This document shows, piece after piece, positions 1 through 7,969 of a stretch of 64,000 nucleotides of DNA (within the stretch, counting starts at the first letter, position 1; the number at the start of each line of letters is the position of its first letter). The stretch lies in the NCBI GenBank assembly GCA_050331115.1, contig JBHJHD010000006.1, positions 1 through 64,000 on the forward strand. Direction: 5' to 3'. The stretch comes from JBCCAG01 sp050331115 (lineage in GTDB: Bacteria > Cyanobacteriota > Cyanobacteriia > CAKZMO01). The notes beneath the pieces are model-generated. The model worked only from the letters and a program-made list of their open reading frames with translations. It ran no database searches and had not been told where the DNA came from. The translations under genes and the position numbers were made by a program.

Positions 1-58
1 GGGCCATGCCCGTAATCACCAGGTCAGGCCGCACCTCGTGGATGCGCTCCAGCTGGTT

Positions 59-1222
59 CTAGTTATCCGGCTTCTCAATGATGCGGGGTAGAGCCACGCC
101 CATCTCATGACAGGTCTGCTCCAGCAGCTTCAGCTCCGCCGCCTGGTAGCGCTTGTCCATGTAGGGGATGCCGATTTCGGGCACCGTCATGCCGCAGCGG
201 ATGAGGAATCGGGCCAGGGAAATCTCCAGCAGGTTGTCTCCCATGAAGAACACCGACTTGCCGCGAATCAGGGAGACGTAGTCCTCAATCGACTCCCAAA
301 TCTGGGCCTCGCGCTCGTCCAAGCCCTGGGGCTCAATGCCGAATACCGAGCAGATTTTCTCAATCCAGGCGCGGGTGCCGTCGGGGCCAATGGGGAAGGG
401 CGCGCCGATGAGCTTGCACTTGCGGCGGCGCATGAGGGTGGTGGCGGTGCGCGACAGGAAGGGGTTTACCCCAGAGACGTAGTAGCCTTCTTCCAGCACC
501 GGCAGCTCGGTGTAGCGCTTGGCGGGCAGCCAGCCCGAGACCTTGACGCCATGGCGCTTCAGCTCTAGGGTCAGCTGGGTGACCACCGGGTCGGGCAGGG
601 AGCCAAACAGCACCAGGGGCGGGTGGTCGACGTACTCCGACTCCTCTTGCTTGGACTCTTCTTTACGGCCAAAGCTGAGCAGCTTTTGCACCGCGTTGCG
701 CTCTTCTTTTTCTTCAGCGGAGTCTACCTTGGTGGGGCAGCGCTGGGCCATGGCGGCCAGCACGGTATCTTCTCCTTGGGTAAAGGCGTAGTCGAGGCCA
801 TTGGCCCGCGCCACCACGATGGGGATGCCGATCTCGCCCTCTAGCTTGGGGGCGAGCCCTTCCAGGTCCATCTTGATGATTTCCGTGGTGCAGGTGCCAA
901 TAAAGACAATTACCGACGGGTTGCGATCGCGCTTAATGCCTAGGCACAGCCGCTTTAGCTCGTCGTAGTCGTTGAGCTTGGCGGAGATATCGCCTTCTTC
1001 GAGCTCGGCCATGGCGTAGCGCGGCTCGGCGAAGATCATCACGCCCATGGCGTTCTGGAGGAAGTAGCCGCAGGTCTTGGTGCCGATGACGAGGAAGAAG
1101 CTGTCCTCAATTTTCTGATAAAGCCAGGCGACGCAGCTGATGGGGCAAAAGGTGTGGTAATTGCCGGTTTCGCAGTCGAAGCTGAGCTGGGGTTCGGGTG
1201 GGGTGTTGGTGGTAGTGGTCAT
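59..1222 (-). CDS. chlN: Light-independent protochlorophyllide reductase subunit N, interrupted by an in-frame TAG
   Basis: ChlN pairs with ChlB to form the catalytic component of the dark-operative protochlorophyllide reductase, which receives electrons from ChlL. The N-terminus is typical: Cys residues in CETGNYHTFCPISC, GTKTCGYF and IGTCTTEI supply [4Fe-4S] ligands, and the nitrogenase-like fold follows. The reading frame closes after 387 codons at EKPDN-TAG (59-61). The next codons (NQLERIHEVRPDLVITGMA) are in the same frame and continue the family sequence to the window edge, where roughly 60-80 more residues would be expected. Family members have Tyr at the TAG position, so one base change (TAC/TAT to TAG) explains it. 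This is a nonsense mutation, a sequence error or, less likely, readthrough. The gene lies downstream of DUF5331 and chlL on the same strand. Confidence 0.93.
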   Translation of the reverse strand: MTTTTNTPPEPQLSFDCETGNYHTFCPISCVAWLYQKIEDSFFLVIGTKTCGYFLQNAMGVMIFAEPRYAMAELEEGDISAKLNDYDELKRLCLGIKRDRNPSVIVFIGTCTTEIIKMDLEGLAPKLEGEIGIPIVVARANGLDYAFTQGEDTVLAAMAQRCPTKVDSAEEKEERNAVQKLLSFGRKEESKQEESEYVDHPPLVLFGSLPDPVVTQLTLELKRHGVKVSGWLPAKRYTELPVLEEGYYVSGVNPFLSRTATTLMRRRKCKLIGAPFPIGPDGTRAWIEKICSVFGIEPQGLDEREAQIWESIEDYVSLIRGKSVFFMGDNLLEISLARFLIRCGMTVPEIGIPYMDKRYQAAELKLLEQTCHEMGVALPRIIEKPDN

Positions 1223-1252
1223 GTCAAATCAATTTCAATGTGGGATGTATGG

Positions 1253-1280
1253 GTAGGGGCAAATGGCCATTTGCCCCTAC
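1253..1280. repeat. 28-bp perfect palindrome between DUF5331 and chlN
   Basis: The sequence reads identically on both strands over 28 bases. It begins GTAGGGGCAAATGG and ends with the reverse complement. It lies between the stop of the DUF5331 gene and the start of chlN. Palindromes of the GTAGGGGC type are dispersed in many cyanobacterial genomes. As RNA it would form a long hairpin, and no T-tract follows, so an mRNA-processing or partial-termination role is inference. Confidence 0.85.
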
Positions 1281-1290
1281 GGAGAGGTTG

Positions 1291-1734
1291 CTATCGATCC
1301 CGGGGATTATCGCCATGTCTGCCGCCACAATTCTCGTCCTTTTGAGCCGCCATCTCACTGGGCGATCGCTCCCCTGAAGCTTCCATAGACGCAGATTCTA
1401 CTGGAGGCGAAACTTGGGCGGGCAGCATTTTGGGTTGGGGATCGGGCTGGTTTTGAGCGAGGTCCAGGTCCTCCAGGGCATCGTCAGGGCTGAAGTTGAG
1501 CCCCAGGGCGGTGATGATGCGATCCGGGCTGTTGCTCAGCCCAACCACCAGCGGCAAAAGCTGCGTCAGACGGGGCTCTAGCACCGACAGCGTCGCCAGA
1601 ATGAAGCTAGATGAAGGGCGACGCTGCCCGTTATCGTTGACCCAAACGGCTAGGTGGACCAGCCAGTCTCGATTGTCGCGGTAGTAGATGAGCCACCGAT
1701 GCCTGAGAGATTGGCGGAGCTGTTGAACGTTCAC
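1291..1734 (-). CDS. DUF5331 family protein between chlL and chlN
   Basis: This is a small soluble protein of about 147 residues. Its first half matches the conserved cyanobacterial family that sits between chlL and chlN: QQLRQSLRHRWLIYYRDNRDWL, then GQRRPSSSFILATLSVLEPRL. The C-terminal 50 residues are Pro/Ser/Glu-rich and probably disordered. I prefer the GTG at 1734 (VNVQQLRQ) because family members begin at this point. A TTG at 1770 would add 12 low-complexity Ser residues. Neither start has a clear Shine-Dalgarno sequence. Its exact role is unknown, and its position suggests a link to the dark reductase or its regulation. Confidence 0.8.
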   Translation of the reverse strand: MNVQQLRQSLRHRWLIYYRDNRDWLVHLAVWVNDNGQRRPSSSFILATLSVLEPRLTQLLPLVVGLSNSPDRIITALGLNFSPDDALEDLDLAQNQPDPQPKMLPAQVSPPVESASMEASGERSPSEMAAQKDENCGGRHGDNPRDR

Positions 1735-1857
1735 GGGGTTTAAGCTAGATGAAGACGACGGGAAAAGCAAAGGCTACCGTATCACGATTTTCTGCTGTTC
1801 CCACCGTCTTGTGACGTTCTGCAACTCAGGCGTGCCCGGCAACACCGCGCCAAGACC

Positions 1858-2718
1858 CTAGACCATCATCAGGTCTAGCTCAGACTCTTTCTCCTGCGGC
1901 GCGGCCGGGTTGAGGTAGAAGTCGGACAGCAGCGCGAACAGATCGCGGTCCTGGGCGTCGTTGGGCACCACACCCTCGGGCTGAGCCAAAAGCTGGTCGG
2001 CGATGTTGAGGTAGTAGTCGCAGACGTAGTTCAGCGCGGGCTCGGTTTCGGCCATCTCAAACAGCGTCTTGCCCTTGACGCGGGAGACGCGGATGTCTTC
2101 AATCAGCGGCAGGATTTCCAGCACTGGCATGGGCACCTCTTCGATGTACTTGTCGATTAGGTCGCGCTTCGAGGTGCGGTTACCAATCAGGCCGGCAAGC
2201 CGCAGCGGGTGGGTGCGGGCTTTCTCACGCACGGAGGCCGCGATGCGGTTGGCCGCAAACAGGGCGTCGAAGCCGTTGTCCGTGACAATCATGCAGTAGT
2301 CGGCGTAGTTCAGCGGCGCGGCGAAGCCCCCGCACACCACGTCACCCAGCACGTCGAACAGAATTACGTCGTACTCGTCAAAAGCGTTCAGCTCTTTAAG
2401 CAGCTTCACGGTTTCGCCCACTACGTAGCCGCCGCAGCCTGCGCCCGCCGGGGGACCGCCCGCTTCTACGCAGTCCACGCCGCCGTAGCCCTTGTAGATC
2501 ACGTCCTCAGGCCACACGTCCTCATAGTGATAGTCCTTCTCCTGCAGCGTGTCAATAATGGTGGGAATCAGGAACCCCGTCAGCGTGAACGTGCTGTCGT
2601 GCTTGGGGTCGCAGCCGATTTGCAGCACTTTTTTACCGCGCTTGGCTAAAGCGACCGAGATGTTGCAGCTGGTGGTGGACTTACCAATACCACCTTTGCC
2701 ATATACCGCTAATTTCAC
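1858..2718 (-). CDS. chlL: Light-independent protochlorophyllide reductase iron-sulfur ATP-binding protein
   Basis: ChlL is the NifH-like ATPase that donates electrons to ChlN-ChlB during chlorophyll synthesis in the dark. The 286-residue protein is full length. The P-loop GKGGIGKST is at residues 7-15, and the two Cys that hold the dimer-bridging [4Fe-4S] cluster are C95 (AGAGCGGY) and C129 (GDVVCGGF). The switch region reads DVLGD. The ATG at 2718 is preceded by a GGAG-like sequence. It is the first gene of a leftward chlL-DUF5331-chlN cluster, and hemL is divergent. Nothing is odd in the protein itself, which makes the stop in its partner chlN more notable. Confidence 0.97.
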   Translation of the reverse strand: MKLAVYGKGGIGKSTTSCNISVALAKRGKKVLQIGCDPKHDSTFTLTGFLIPTIIDTLQEKDYHYEDVWPEDVIYKGYGGVDCVEAGGPPAGAGCGGYVVGETVKLLKELNAFDEYDVILFDVLGDVVCGGFAAPLNYADYCMIVTDNGFDALFAANRIAASVREKARTHPLRLAGLIGNRTSKRDLIDKYIEEVPMPVLEILPLIEDIRVSRVKGKTLFEMAETEPALNYVCDYYLNIADQLLAQPEGVVPNDAQDRDLFALLSDFYLNPAAPQEKESELDLMMV

Positions 2719-3579
2719 GTGGGTTATCTCCTTAATTGCTTATTGATGGGTGCCAATCGGTGCGCGGCGTGCGCTGAGGGGTTCGATGAAAATGTTGTCT
2801 TGTGCCTATCTGCTGGGGCGAGATATCTGAGCTGTTGCTCACTTTAAGCGATACGCGCCGCCAGGCTTACCTGTGATGTCCAGTCCTGTAGGCATTATTG
2901 TTCAACACCTCTACAAAACAAAGGGAATGACAAATTAGTTGACATAGTGAAGCGGCTTTAGCTGATCTTTAGAGGGTTCTAGCAGACCTCAACGCTATTT
3001 TAAGGCCGCTCAATCTTCAAGAAGCCCCCAAGCTCGCTTTTGGGGTCTGATTTATATAAAAAGAGAAACAAAAGACAAATTGCCTGTCTCTGAAGATGCT
3101 ACGCTTTGGAAGCGATCGCCCCATCGGTGTCAAATCGGCGGTAATCCCGATGAGCAATGCCTGCGGCTGATTAGCGGTAGCCCATCCACACAGGGCCTAT
3201 CCGCCACGGCAGGTAGAAGCGATCGCCGCCCAGTACGCATCATGGCCCGGTCGGCAAGGCTCGCGACCTATCTCAAGCGTCTCCACGACCCGATCCATAG
3301 CGATTTCTAGACTTGTAAATAGATTTATTACAGATTTTGGTTAAGAAACCTCACGGTTTAGATGCTGGCAAGCTTCCGGCGACAGGACCAATCCCTTATG
3401 CCGCATAATCTATAGCTTTACTAAAGCCCCGTGAGCTCCGGCTCAAATCGATTGCATAATAGATAACTGCTAGAGCGTAAGCGCTGTCGGCTATAGCCTC
3501 TGTCTGCCATAACGGATAGCTGAGCACCGCTGAGCCGACCTTTGAGACGACTGTCAGTCGAGATAACAAGGAGAGAGCA
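2719..3579. other. 861-bp intergenic region between chlL and hemL
   Basis: This region separates two divergent tetrapyrrole genes and should carry both promoters. A TTGACA hexamer lies at 2939-2944. A weak hairpin (CCCCAAG...CTTTTGGGG, near 3026-3046) is followed by an A/T-rich stretch with TATATAAAAAG. A 76-codon rightward reading frame at 3080-3310 has no family resemblance and odd composition, so I do not call it. I recognise no riboswitch or known RNA. Confidence 0.5.
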
Positions 3580-4878
3580 TTGGTTAGCACACCGATTAAA
3601 ACCACTAAATCAGAAGAAATTTTTGCGGCAGCCCAGAACTTAATGCCTGGCGGGGTCAATTCCCCGGTGCGGGCCTTCAAATCCGTTGGCGGTCAGCCCA
3701 TCGTTTTCGATCACGTCAAGGGCGCGCATATTTGGGACGTAGACGGCAACGAGTACATCGACTATGTCGGCACTTGGGGACCGGCCATCTGTGGTCACGC
3801 CCACCCCGAAGTGCTTGCCGCGCTGCGGAATGCTTTAGATAAAGGCACTAGCTTTGGCGCGCCCTGCTACCTAGAGAACGTGCTGGCGGAGATGGTGATC
3901 GATGCGGTGCCCAGCGTTGAAATGGTGCGCTTCGTCAACTCCGGAACCGAAGCCTGCATGGCGGTGCTGCGGCTGATGCGGGCCTTCACCGGGCGCAACA
4001 AAATTATCAAGTTTGAGGGCTGCTACCACGGCCACGCGGACATGTTCCTCGTCAAGGCAGGGTCTGGCGTCGCCACCCTGGGCTTGCCCGATTCCCCCGG
4101 CGTGCCGAAGAGCGTGACCAGCGACACCCTGACGGCTCCCTACAACGACTTAGAGGCGGTGAAGCGGCTGTTCGAAGACAACCGGGACGAGATTGCCGGC
4201 CTAATTCTTGAGCCCGTAGTGGGCAACTCCGGATTCATCCCGCCCCAGCCCGGTTTTCTAGAGGGGCTGCGGGAGCTGACCCAAGAGCACGGGGCGCTGC
4301 TGGTGTTTGACGAGGTAATGACCGGCTTTCGAATCTCCTACGGCGGCGCACAGGAAAAGTTTGGCGTCACCCCCGACCTGACGACCTTGGGTAAGGTAAT
4401 CGGCGGTGGCCTGCCCGTGGGAGCCTACGGCGGACGGCGAGACATCATGGAGATGGTGGCCCCGGCTGGCCCGATGTACCAGGCCGGCACCCTGTCGGGT
4501 AACCCGCTGGCGATGACCGCTGGCATCAAGACCTTGGAGCTACTGCAGCGTCAGGGGGCCTACGATTATCTAGATCAAGTCACGAAGCGGCTGGCGGTCG
4601 GCATGTTGAATGTAGCCAAGGAGACGGGGCATGAGGCCTACGGCGGCTCCATCAGCGGCATGTTTGGCTTTTTCTTCAATCCTGGCCCTGTACACAGCTA
4701 CGACGACGCTAAAAAGTCGGACCTCGACAAGTTTGGCCGCTTCCATCGCGGCATGCTAGAGCGCGGCGTTTACCTGGCGCCTTCTCAGTACGAGGCGGGC
4801 TTTACGTCGCTGGCCCACACCGACGAGCTGGTGGACCAAACCCTGGCGGCGGCGCGAGAGGTAATGCAAACCCTGTAG
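3580..4878 (+). CDS. hemL: Glutamate-1-semialdehyde 2,1-aminomutase
   Basis: This PLP enzyme converts glutamate-1-semialdehyde to 5-aminolevulinate, the committed precursor of haem, chlorophyll and bilins. The 432 residues are full length. The PLP lysine is K272 in TTLGKVIGGGLPVGAYGG, with the cofactor aspartate in VFDEVMTGFR (D244). The GTWGPAICGHAHP and NSGTEACMAVLR segments are typical. The start is a TTG at 3580, chosen because the family N-terminus (MVxTxxKTTKSEEIFAAAQ) begins there and AAGGAGAGA lies just upstream. A strong palindrome follows the stop. Confidence 0.97.
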   Translation: MVSTPIKTTKSEEIFAAAQNLMPGGVNSPVRAFKSVGGQPIVFDHVKGAHIWDVDGNEYIDYVGTWGPAICGHAHPEVLAALRNALDKGTSFGAPCYLENVLAEMVIDAVPSVEMVRFVNSGTEACMAVLRLMRAFTGRNKIIKFEGCYHGHADMFLVKAGSGVATLGLPDSPGVPKSVTSDTLTAPYNDLEAVKRLFEDNRDEIAGLILEPVVGNSGFIPPQPGFLEGLRELTQEHGALLVFDEVMTGFRISYGGAQEKFGVTPDLTTLGKVIGGGLPVGAYGGRRDIMEMVAPAGPMYQAGTLSGNPLAMTAGIKTLELLQRQGAYDYLDQVTKRLAVGMLNVAKETGHEAYGGSISGMFGFFFNPGPVHSYDDAKKSDLDKFGRFHRGMLERGVYLAPSQYEAGFTSLAHTDELVDQTLAAAREVMQTL

Positions 4879-4896
4879 GGTCTGCGGATTTGAACA

Positions 4897-4922
4897 TAAG
4901 GGCGTACGGGCGTACGCCCTTA
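4897..4922. terminator. Palindromic hairpin downstream of hemL
   Basis: There are two perfect 12-base arms (TAAGGGCGTACG and its complement) with a 2-base centre, 18 bases after the hemL stop. No long T-tract follows, only ACAAAAGG. It is better described as a REP-like palindrome that may protect or terminate the hemL transcript. Confidence 0.5.
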
Positions 4923-5079
4923 CAAAAGGCTATGCATAGCGATCGCTTCTTGATATAAGACTCACTTGCCGCTATATTTAGCGAAACAATCTCCGATAGA
5001 TTTTGAGGCCAGCTAGCTGAGTCATGAAAGTACTGATATACTACCGACAGCCCGCCTAGCCCTCTTGGTCTATCCAACC

Positions 5080-5925
5080 GTGAACGTCGCCAATGTCACC
5101 CCAGCTGTTCCACCCCGTCCCTTTATCAAGTGGGTGGGCGGTAAGACGCAGCTTCTACCCGAGCTGACGCGGCGAATCCCCAGTCAAATCGATCGCTACT
5201 ACGAACCTTTTCTAGGGGGCGGGGCGCTCTTCTTTCACCTGCAGCCCGAGAAGGCCGTCCTGACGGACATCAACCCCGATCTGATCTCGCTCTACCAGGT
5301 CATTCGCGACAGCGTGGAAGACCTAATCGAGGATATGGGTCAGCACGTTCACAATAAGGACTATTACTACTATGTTCGGGGCGTTGATCGAACCCCAGAC
5401 TACGCCACATGGACCGAGGTGCAGCGGGCGAGTCGCCTGATCTATCTCAACAAGACCTGCTACAACGGGCTATACCGCGTCAACTCAAAAGGCCAGTTCA
5501 ACGTCCCATTCGGCCGCTATAGAAACCCAACAATTCTCAACGCCGATAATCTACGGGCCTGCCACCGGGCCCTGCAGGGAACGGCGATCGCCACCAGGGA
5601 TTTCCGCGCTGTAGGAGAGAAGGCCCAACTGGGCGACTTTGTCTACTTCGACCCGCCCTATGCGCCGCTGAGCGCCACCGCAAACTTCACCGGCTACACC
5701 AAAGACGGCTTTGATCGCGACATGCAGTATGCGCTGCGAGACCTGTGCCGCGACCTAGACCGCAAAGGCGTGAGGTTCATGGTGTCCAATTCCTCCGCGC
5801 CGCTCGTGTTCGATCTCTATGCCGAGTTTAACGTTGAGCTGGTCTACGCGACGCGGTTGATCAACAGCAAAGCGGGCAAGCGGGGCAAAATTCCGGAAGT
5901 GCTGGTCACTAACGGCAAGGCGTGA
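5080..5925 (+). CDS. Dam-type (D12 class) adenine-N6 DNA methyltransferase
   Basis: This enzyme is predicted to transfer a methyl group from SAM to N6 of adenine, most likely in GATC. Motif I is PFIKWVGGKTQLLPEL near the N-terminus, followed by FLGGGALFFHL and the catalytic DPPY motif in FDPPYAPLSATANFTGYT, which is almost the sequence of enteric Dam. The length of about 281-286 residues is normal. The start is uncertain: GTG at 5080 or TTG at 5065, with no clear ribosome site for either. The gene is followed 11 bases later by a nuclease gene, so it probably protects host DNA in a type II restriction-modification pair. The abundant HIP1 octamers contain GATC, so its activity would affect thousands of sites. 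Confidence 0.9.
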   Translation: MNVANVTPAVPPRPFIKWVGGKTQLLPELTRRIPSQIDRYYEPFLGGGALFFHLQPEKAVLTDINPDLISLYQVIRDSVEDLIEDMGQHVHNKDYYYYVRGVDRTPDYATWTEVQRASRLIYLNKTCYNGLYRVNSKGQFNVPFGRYRNPTILNADNLRACHRALQGTAIATRDFRAVGEKAQLGDFVYFDPPYAPLSATANFTGYTKDGFDRDMQYALRDLCRDLDRKGVRFMVSNSSAPLVFDLYAEFNVELVYATRLINSKAGKRGKIPEVLVTNGKA

Positions 5926-5936
5926 GCTAAAAATTG

Positions 5937-6431
5937 ATGGCAACCACCCAGGGCGGCGCGGCAAATCGACAGGGAAAGGTCCTTGAGAGTACGGTAGTCC
6001 CGACGTTTGCGTCCAGGGGCTTCACGGTGATGCGCTACAGCGCCTGGCGCAAAAGGCCGCGGGACTACAGCACGGAGCTGCTGCTCAAAAACGTGCCCTA
6101 CACCACGATTTATGGCCAAAGGGGATACACAGAGTTTCTCGTCAAGTCTGAGCGGTTTGGCCTCAACACCCGCATCGAGTGTAAGTGGCAGCAGTCCACC
6201 GGCTCTGTGGATGAAAAGCTGCCGTATCTCTACCTCAACTGCGTTGAGGCCATGCCCGAGCTAGACGTCATTATTATTGCCGGGGGCGGCGGCATGAAGC
6301 CGGGGGCAATTCCCTGGCTGAGGTCCGCTGTTGAGCAAGGCAAGTACTTGACGCCCGGCGCCGCTCGAAAGCGGATTCAGGTATTTTCCCTAGAGGAGTT
6401 TTTGGCCTGGGCTAATCGGGCGCTGCGATAA
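5937..6431 (+). CDS. PD-(D/E)XK superfamily nuclease, probable type II restriction endonuclease
   Basis: This small protein (164 residues) follows the methyltransferase by 11 bases on the same strand. The segment TRIECKWQQSTGSVDEKLPYLY gives the E-x-K core of PD-(D/E)XK nucleases, and the following VIIIAGGGG strand with a helix fits the fold. The acidic partner upstream may be the D/E in RPRDYSTEL. The ATG at 5937 is preferred over the adjacent TTG at 5934. Together with the Dam-type gene it makes a minimal restriction-modification system. If specificity is shared, it would cut unmethylated GATC. It does not resemble the longer DpnII-type nuclease sequences I know, so specificity is inference. 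Confidence 0.72.
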   Translation: MATTQGGAANRQGKVLESTVVPTFASRGFTVMRYSAWRKRPRDYSTELLLKNVPYTTIYGQRGYTEFLVKSERFGLNTRIECKWQQSTGSVDEKLPYLYLNCVEAMPELDVIIIAGGGGMKPGAIPWLRSAVEQGKYLTPGAARKRIQVFSLEEFLAWANRALR

Positions 6432-6433
6432 GC

Positions 6434-7849
6434 TCACGAGAGGCCAATTACCTTTTTGAGGAAGCCCAGCTTGCTCGCCGGCAGCCCAAGCCAAAACGGC
6501 TTGGCATAGGGCGCATACCGCCAGCCCAGATCTATCCAAGTCGGCTTTTTCAGCACGCTCTTCAGGTGAGAAAACGTCTCGAAGCCGGCCTTACCGTGGG
6601 AAGAGCCGCTGCCGCTGTGGCCCACCCCGCCAAACGGGAGTGCCCAAATCGCCGCCTGTAAAAAGACCTCATTGACGCAGGCGCTCCCTGAGGAGGTAGA
6701 AGAGAGCACTGTCTTCTCTACCGCCTGACTATTGGTAAACAGGTAGAGCGCTAGGGGCTTAGGCCGAGCATTGATCTGAGCGATCGCATCTTCGAGCGTT
6801 CTGTAGGTCAGCACCGGCAGCAGCGGGCCAAAAATCTCCGCTTGCATCACCGGAGCCTCCCAGCTCACGTCGTCCAAAATCGTAGGTGCAATATAGCGAT
6901 CGCCGCGATTGGTCTGCCCGCCCATCACCACTTTTTCGCCCTCTAAAAGCTGCGCCAGTCGGTCGAACTGCCGCTCGTTGACCACCCGAGCCAGATCTGG
7001 GCTCTGGGCCGGGTCCGCGCCAAAAAACTCGCTTATCGCCTGCCGCATATGGCGCAGCAGCTCAGGCTTAACCTTCTCCTGCGCCAGCACGTAATCCGGG
7101 GCAATGCAGGTCTGCCCCAGGTTGATAAACTTGCCCCAAACGATGCGCCGCGCCGCCACTTCTAAGTCGGCAGCTTCATCGACGATGCAGGGACTTTTGC
7201 CCCCCAGCTCTAGGGTGACGGGTGTCAGGTGTTTGGCGGCAGCCTCCATAACGATTTGGCCGACGCGAGCGCCCCCGGTAAAAAAGATATGGTCAAACTT
7301 CTGCGCCAGCAGGGCCTGAGCCATGTCCACTCCGCCCTCTGCTACGGCAACGTACTGGGGTTCGAAGGTCGCTTTGACCAGCTCAGCCACCGCGCGCGAA
7401 GTGGCTGGAGCCTGCTTCGACGGCTTGACGATGGCGCAGTTGCCAGCGGCGATCGCCCCCATCAGCGGCGACATCAGCAGCTGAAACGGGTAGTTCCACG
7501 GCCCCATAATCAGCACTACGCCCAGGGGCTCAGGCTGTACCCAGGCGCTTCCCGGCAGCTGAGTCAGGGGCATTGCCACCCGCCGCGGCCTAGCCCAAGA
7601 CCGCAGGCGCTTGCGGATATGGCCCAGCTCGCCCATGACTCCTAATTCAAAATAGCCCTCGTACTCAGGTCGCCCTAGGTCTGCCTTGACGGCCTCAATG
7701 ATGTCGGCCTGCCGCTCAACAACGGCGGCTCTAAGCCGGCCCAGCTGCTGGAGTCGAAACTCAATGGGTTTGGTTGCGCCTGTGGCGAAGAAGGCGCGCT
7801 GGGCCTTAAGGAATTCGGCGGGGGATTGAGTGATAGAGCGCACTGTCAT
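6434..7849 (-). CDS. Aldehyde dehydrogenase, class 3-like (NAD(P)-dependent)
   Basis: This enzyme oxidises aldehydes to carboxylic acids. From the ATG at 7849 it has 471 residues. The nucleotide-binding part has GPWNYPFQLLMSPL and FFTGGARVGQIV. The catalytic residues are Glu in TLELGGKSPC (about residue 214) and Cys in GQTCIAPDYVL (about residue 248). The family signature PFGGVGHSGSGSSHGKAGFETFSH lies near the end, followed by a hydrophobic C-terminal tail typical of membrane-associated fatty-aldehyde forms. The frame is open upstream to 7936, but homology begins at the chosen ATG. Its likely role in cyanobacteria is fatty aldehyde oxidation or detoxification. The upstream DNA is a decayed gene. 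Confidence 0.92.
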   Translation of the reverse strand: MTVRSITQSPAEFLKAQRAFFATGATKPIEFRLQQLGRLRAAVVERQADIIEAVKADLGRPEYEGYFELGVMGELGHIRKRLRSWARPRRVAMPLTQLPGSAWVQPEPLGVVLIMGPWNYPFQLLMSPLMGAIAAGNCAIVKPSKQAPATSRAVAELVKATFEPQYVAVAEGGVDMAQALLAQKFDHIFFTGGARVGQIVMEAAAKHLTPVTLELGGKSPCIVDEAADLEVAARRIVWGKFINLGQTCIAPDYVLAQEKVKPELLRHMRQAISEFFGADPAQSPDLARVVNERQFDRLAQLLEGEKVVMGGQTNRGDRYIAPTILDDVSWEAPVMQAEIFGPLLPVLTYRTLEDAIAQINARPKPLALYLFTNSQAVEKTVLSSTSSGSACVNEVFLQAAIWALPFGGVGHSGSGSSHGKAGFETFSHLKSVLKKPTWIDLGWRYAPYAKPFWLGLPASKLGFLKKVIGLS

Positions 7850-7969
7850 AAACCCGTGACGTAATTGCTCCCCTGATTCTACCGAAGGTTTTGGTAGGCG
7901 TTTAGATTGGCGAAGTGAGTCGTTAACCGATCGCAAGCCCTAGGAATTACGCTGCAGCGACGCGATCGC

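Noticed and set aside
3026..3046. Weak hairpin CCCCAAG...CTTTTGGGG as a terminator
   Set aside because: Short and imperfect stem, no T-run on either strand, and no gene ends nearby.
3080..3310. 76-codon rightward frame in the chlL-hemL gap
   Set aside because: No family resemblance, no ribosome site, composition rich in Arg/Ser as in random GC-rich frames; the region is better explained as regulatory.
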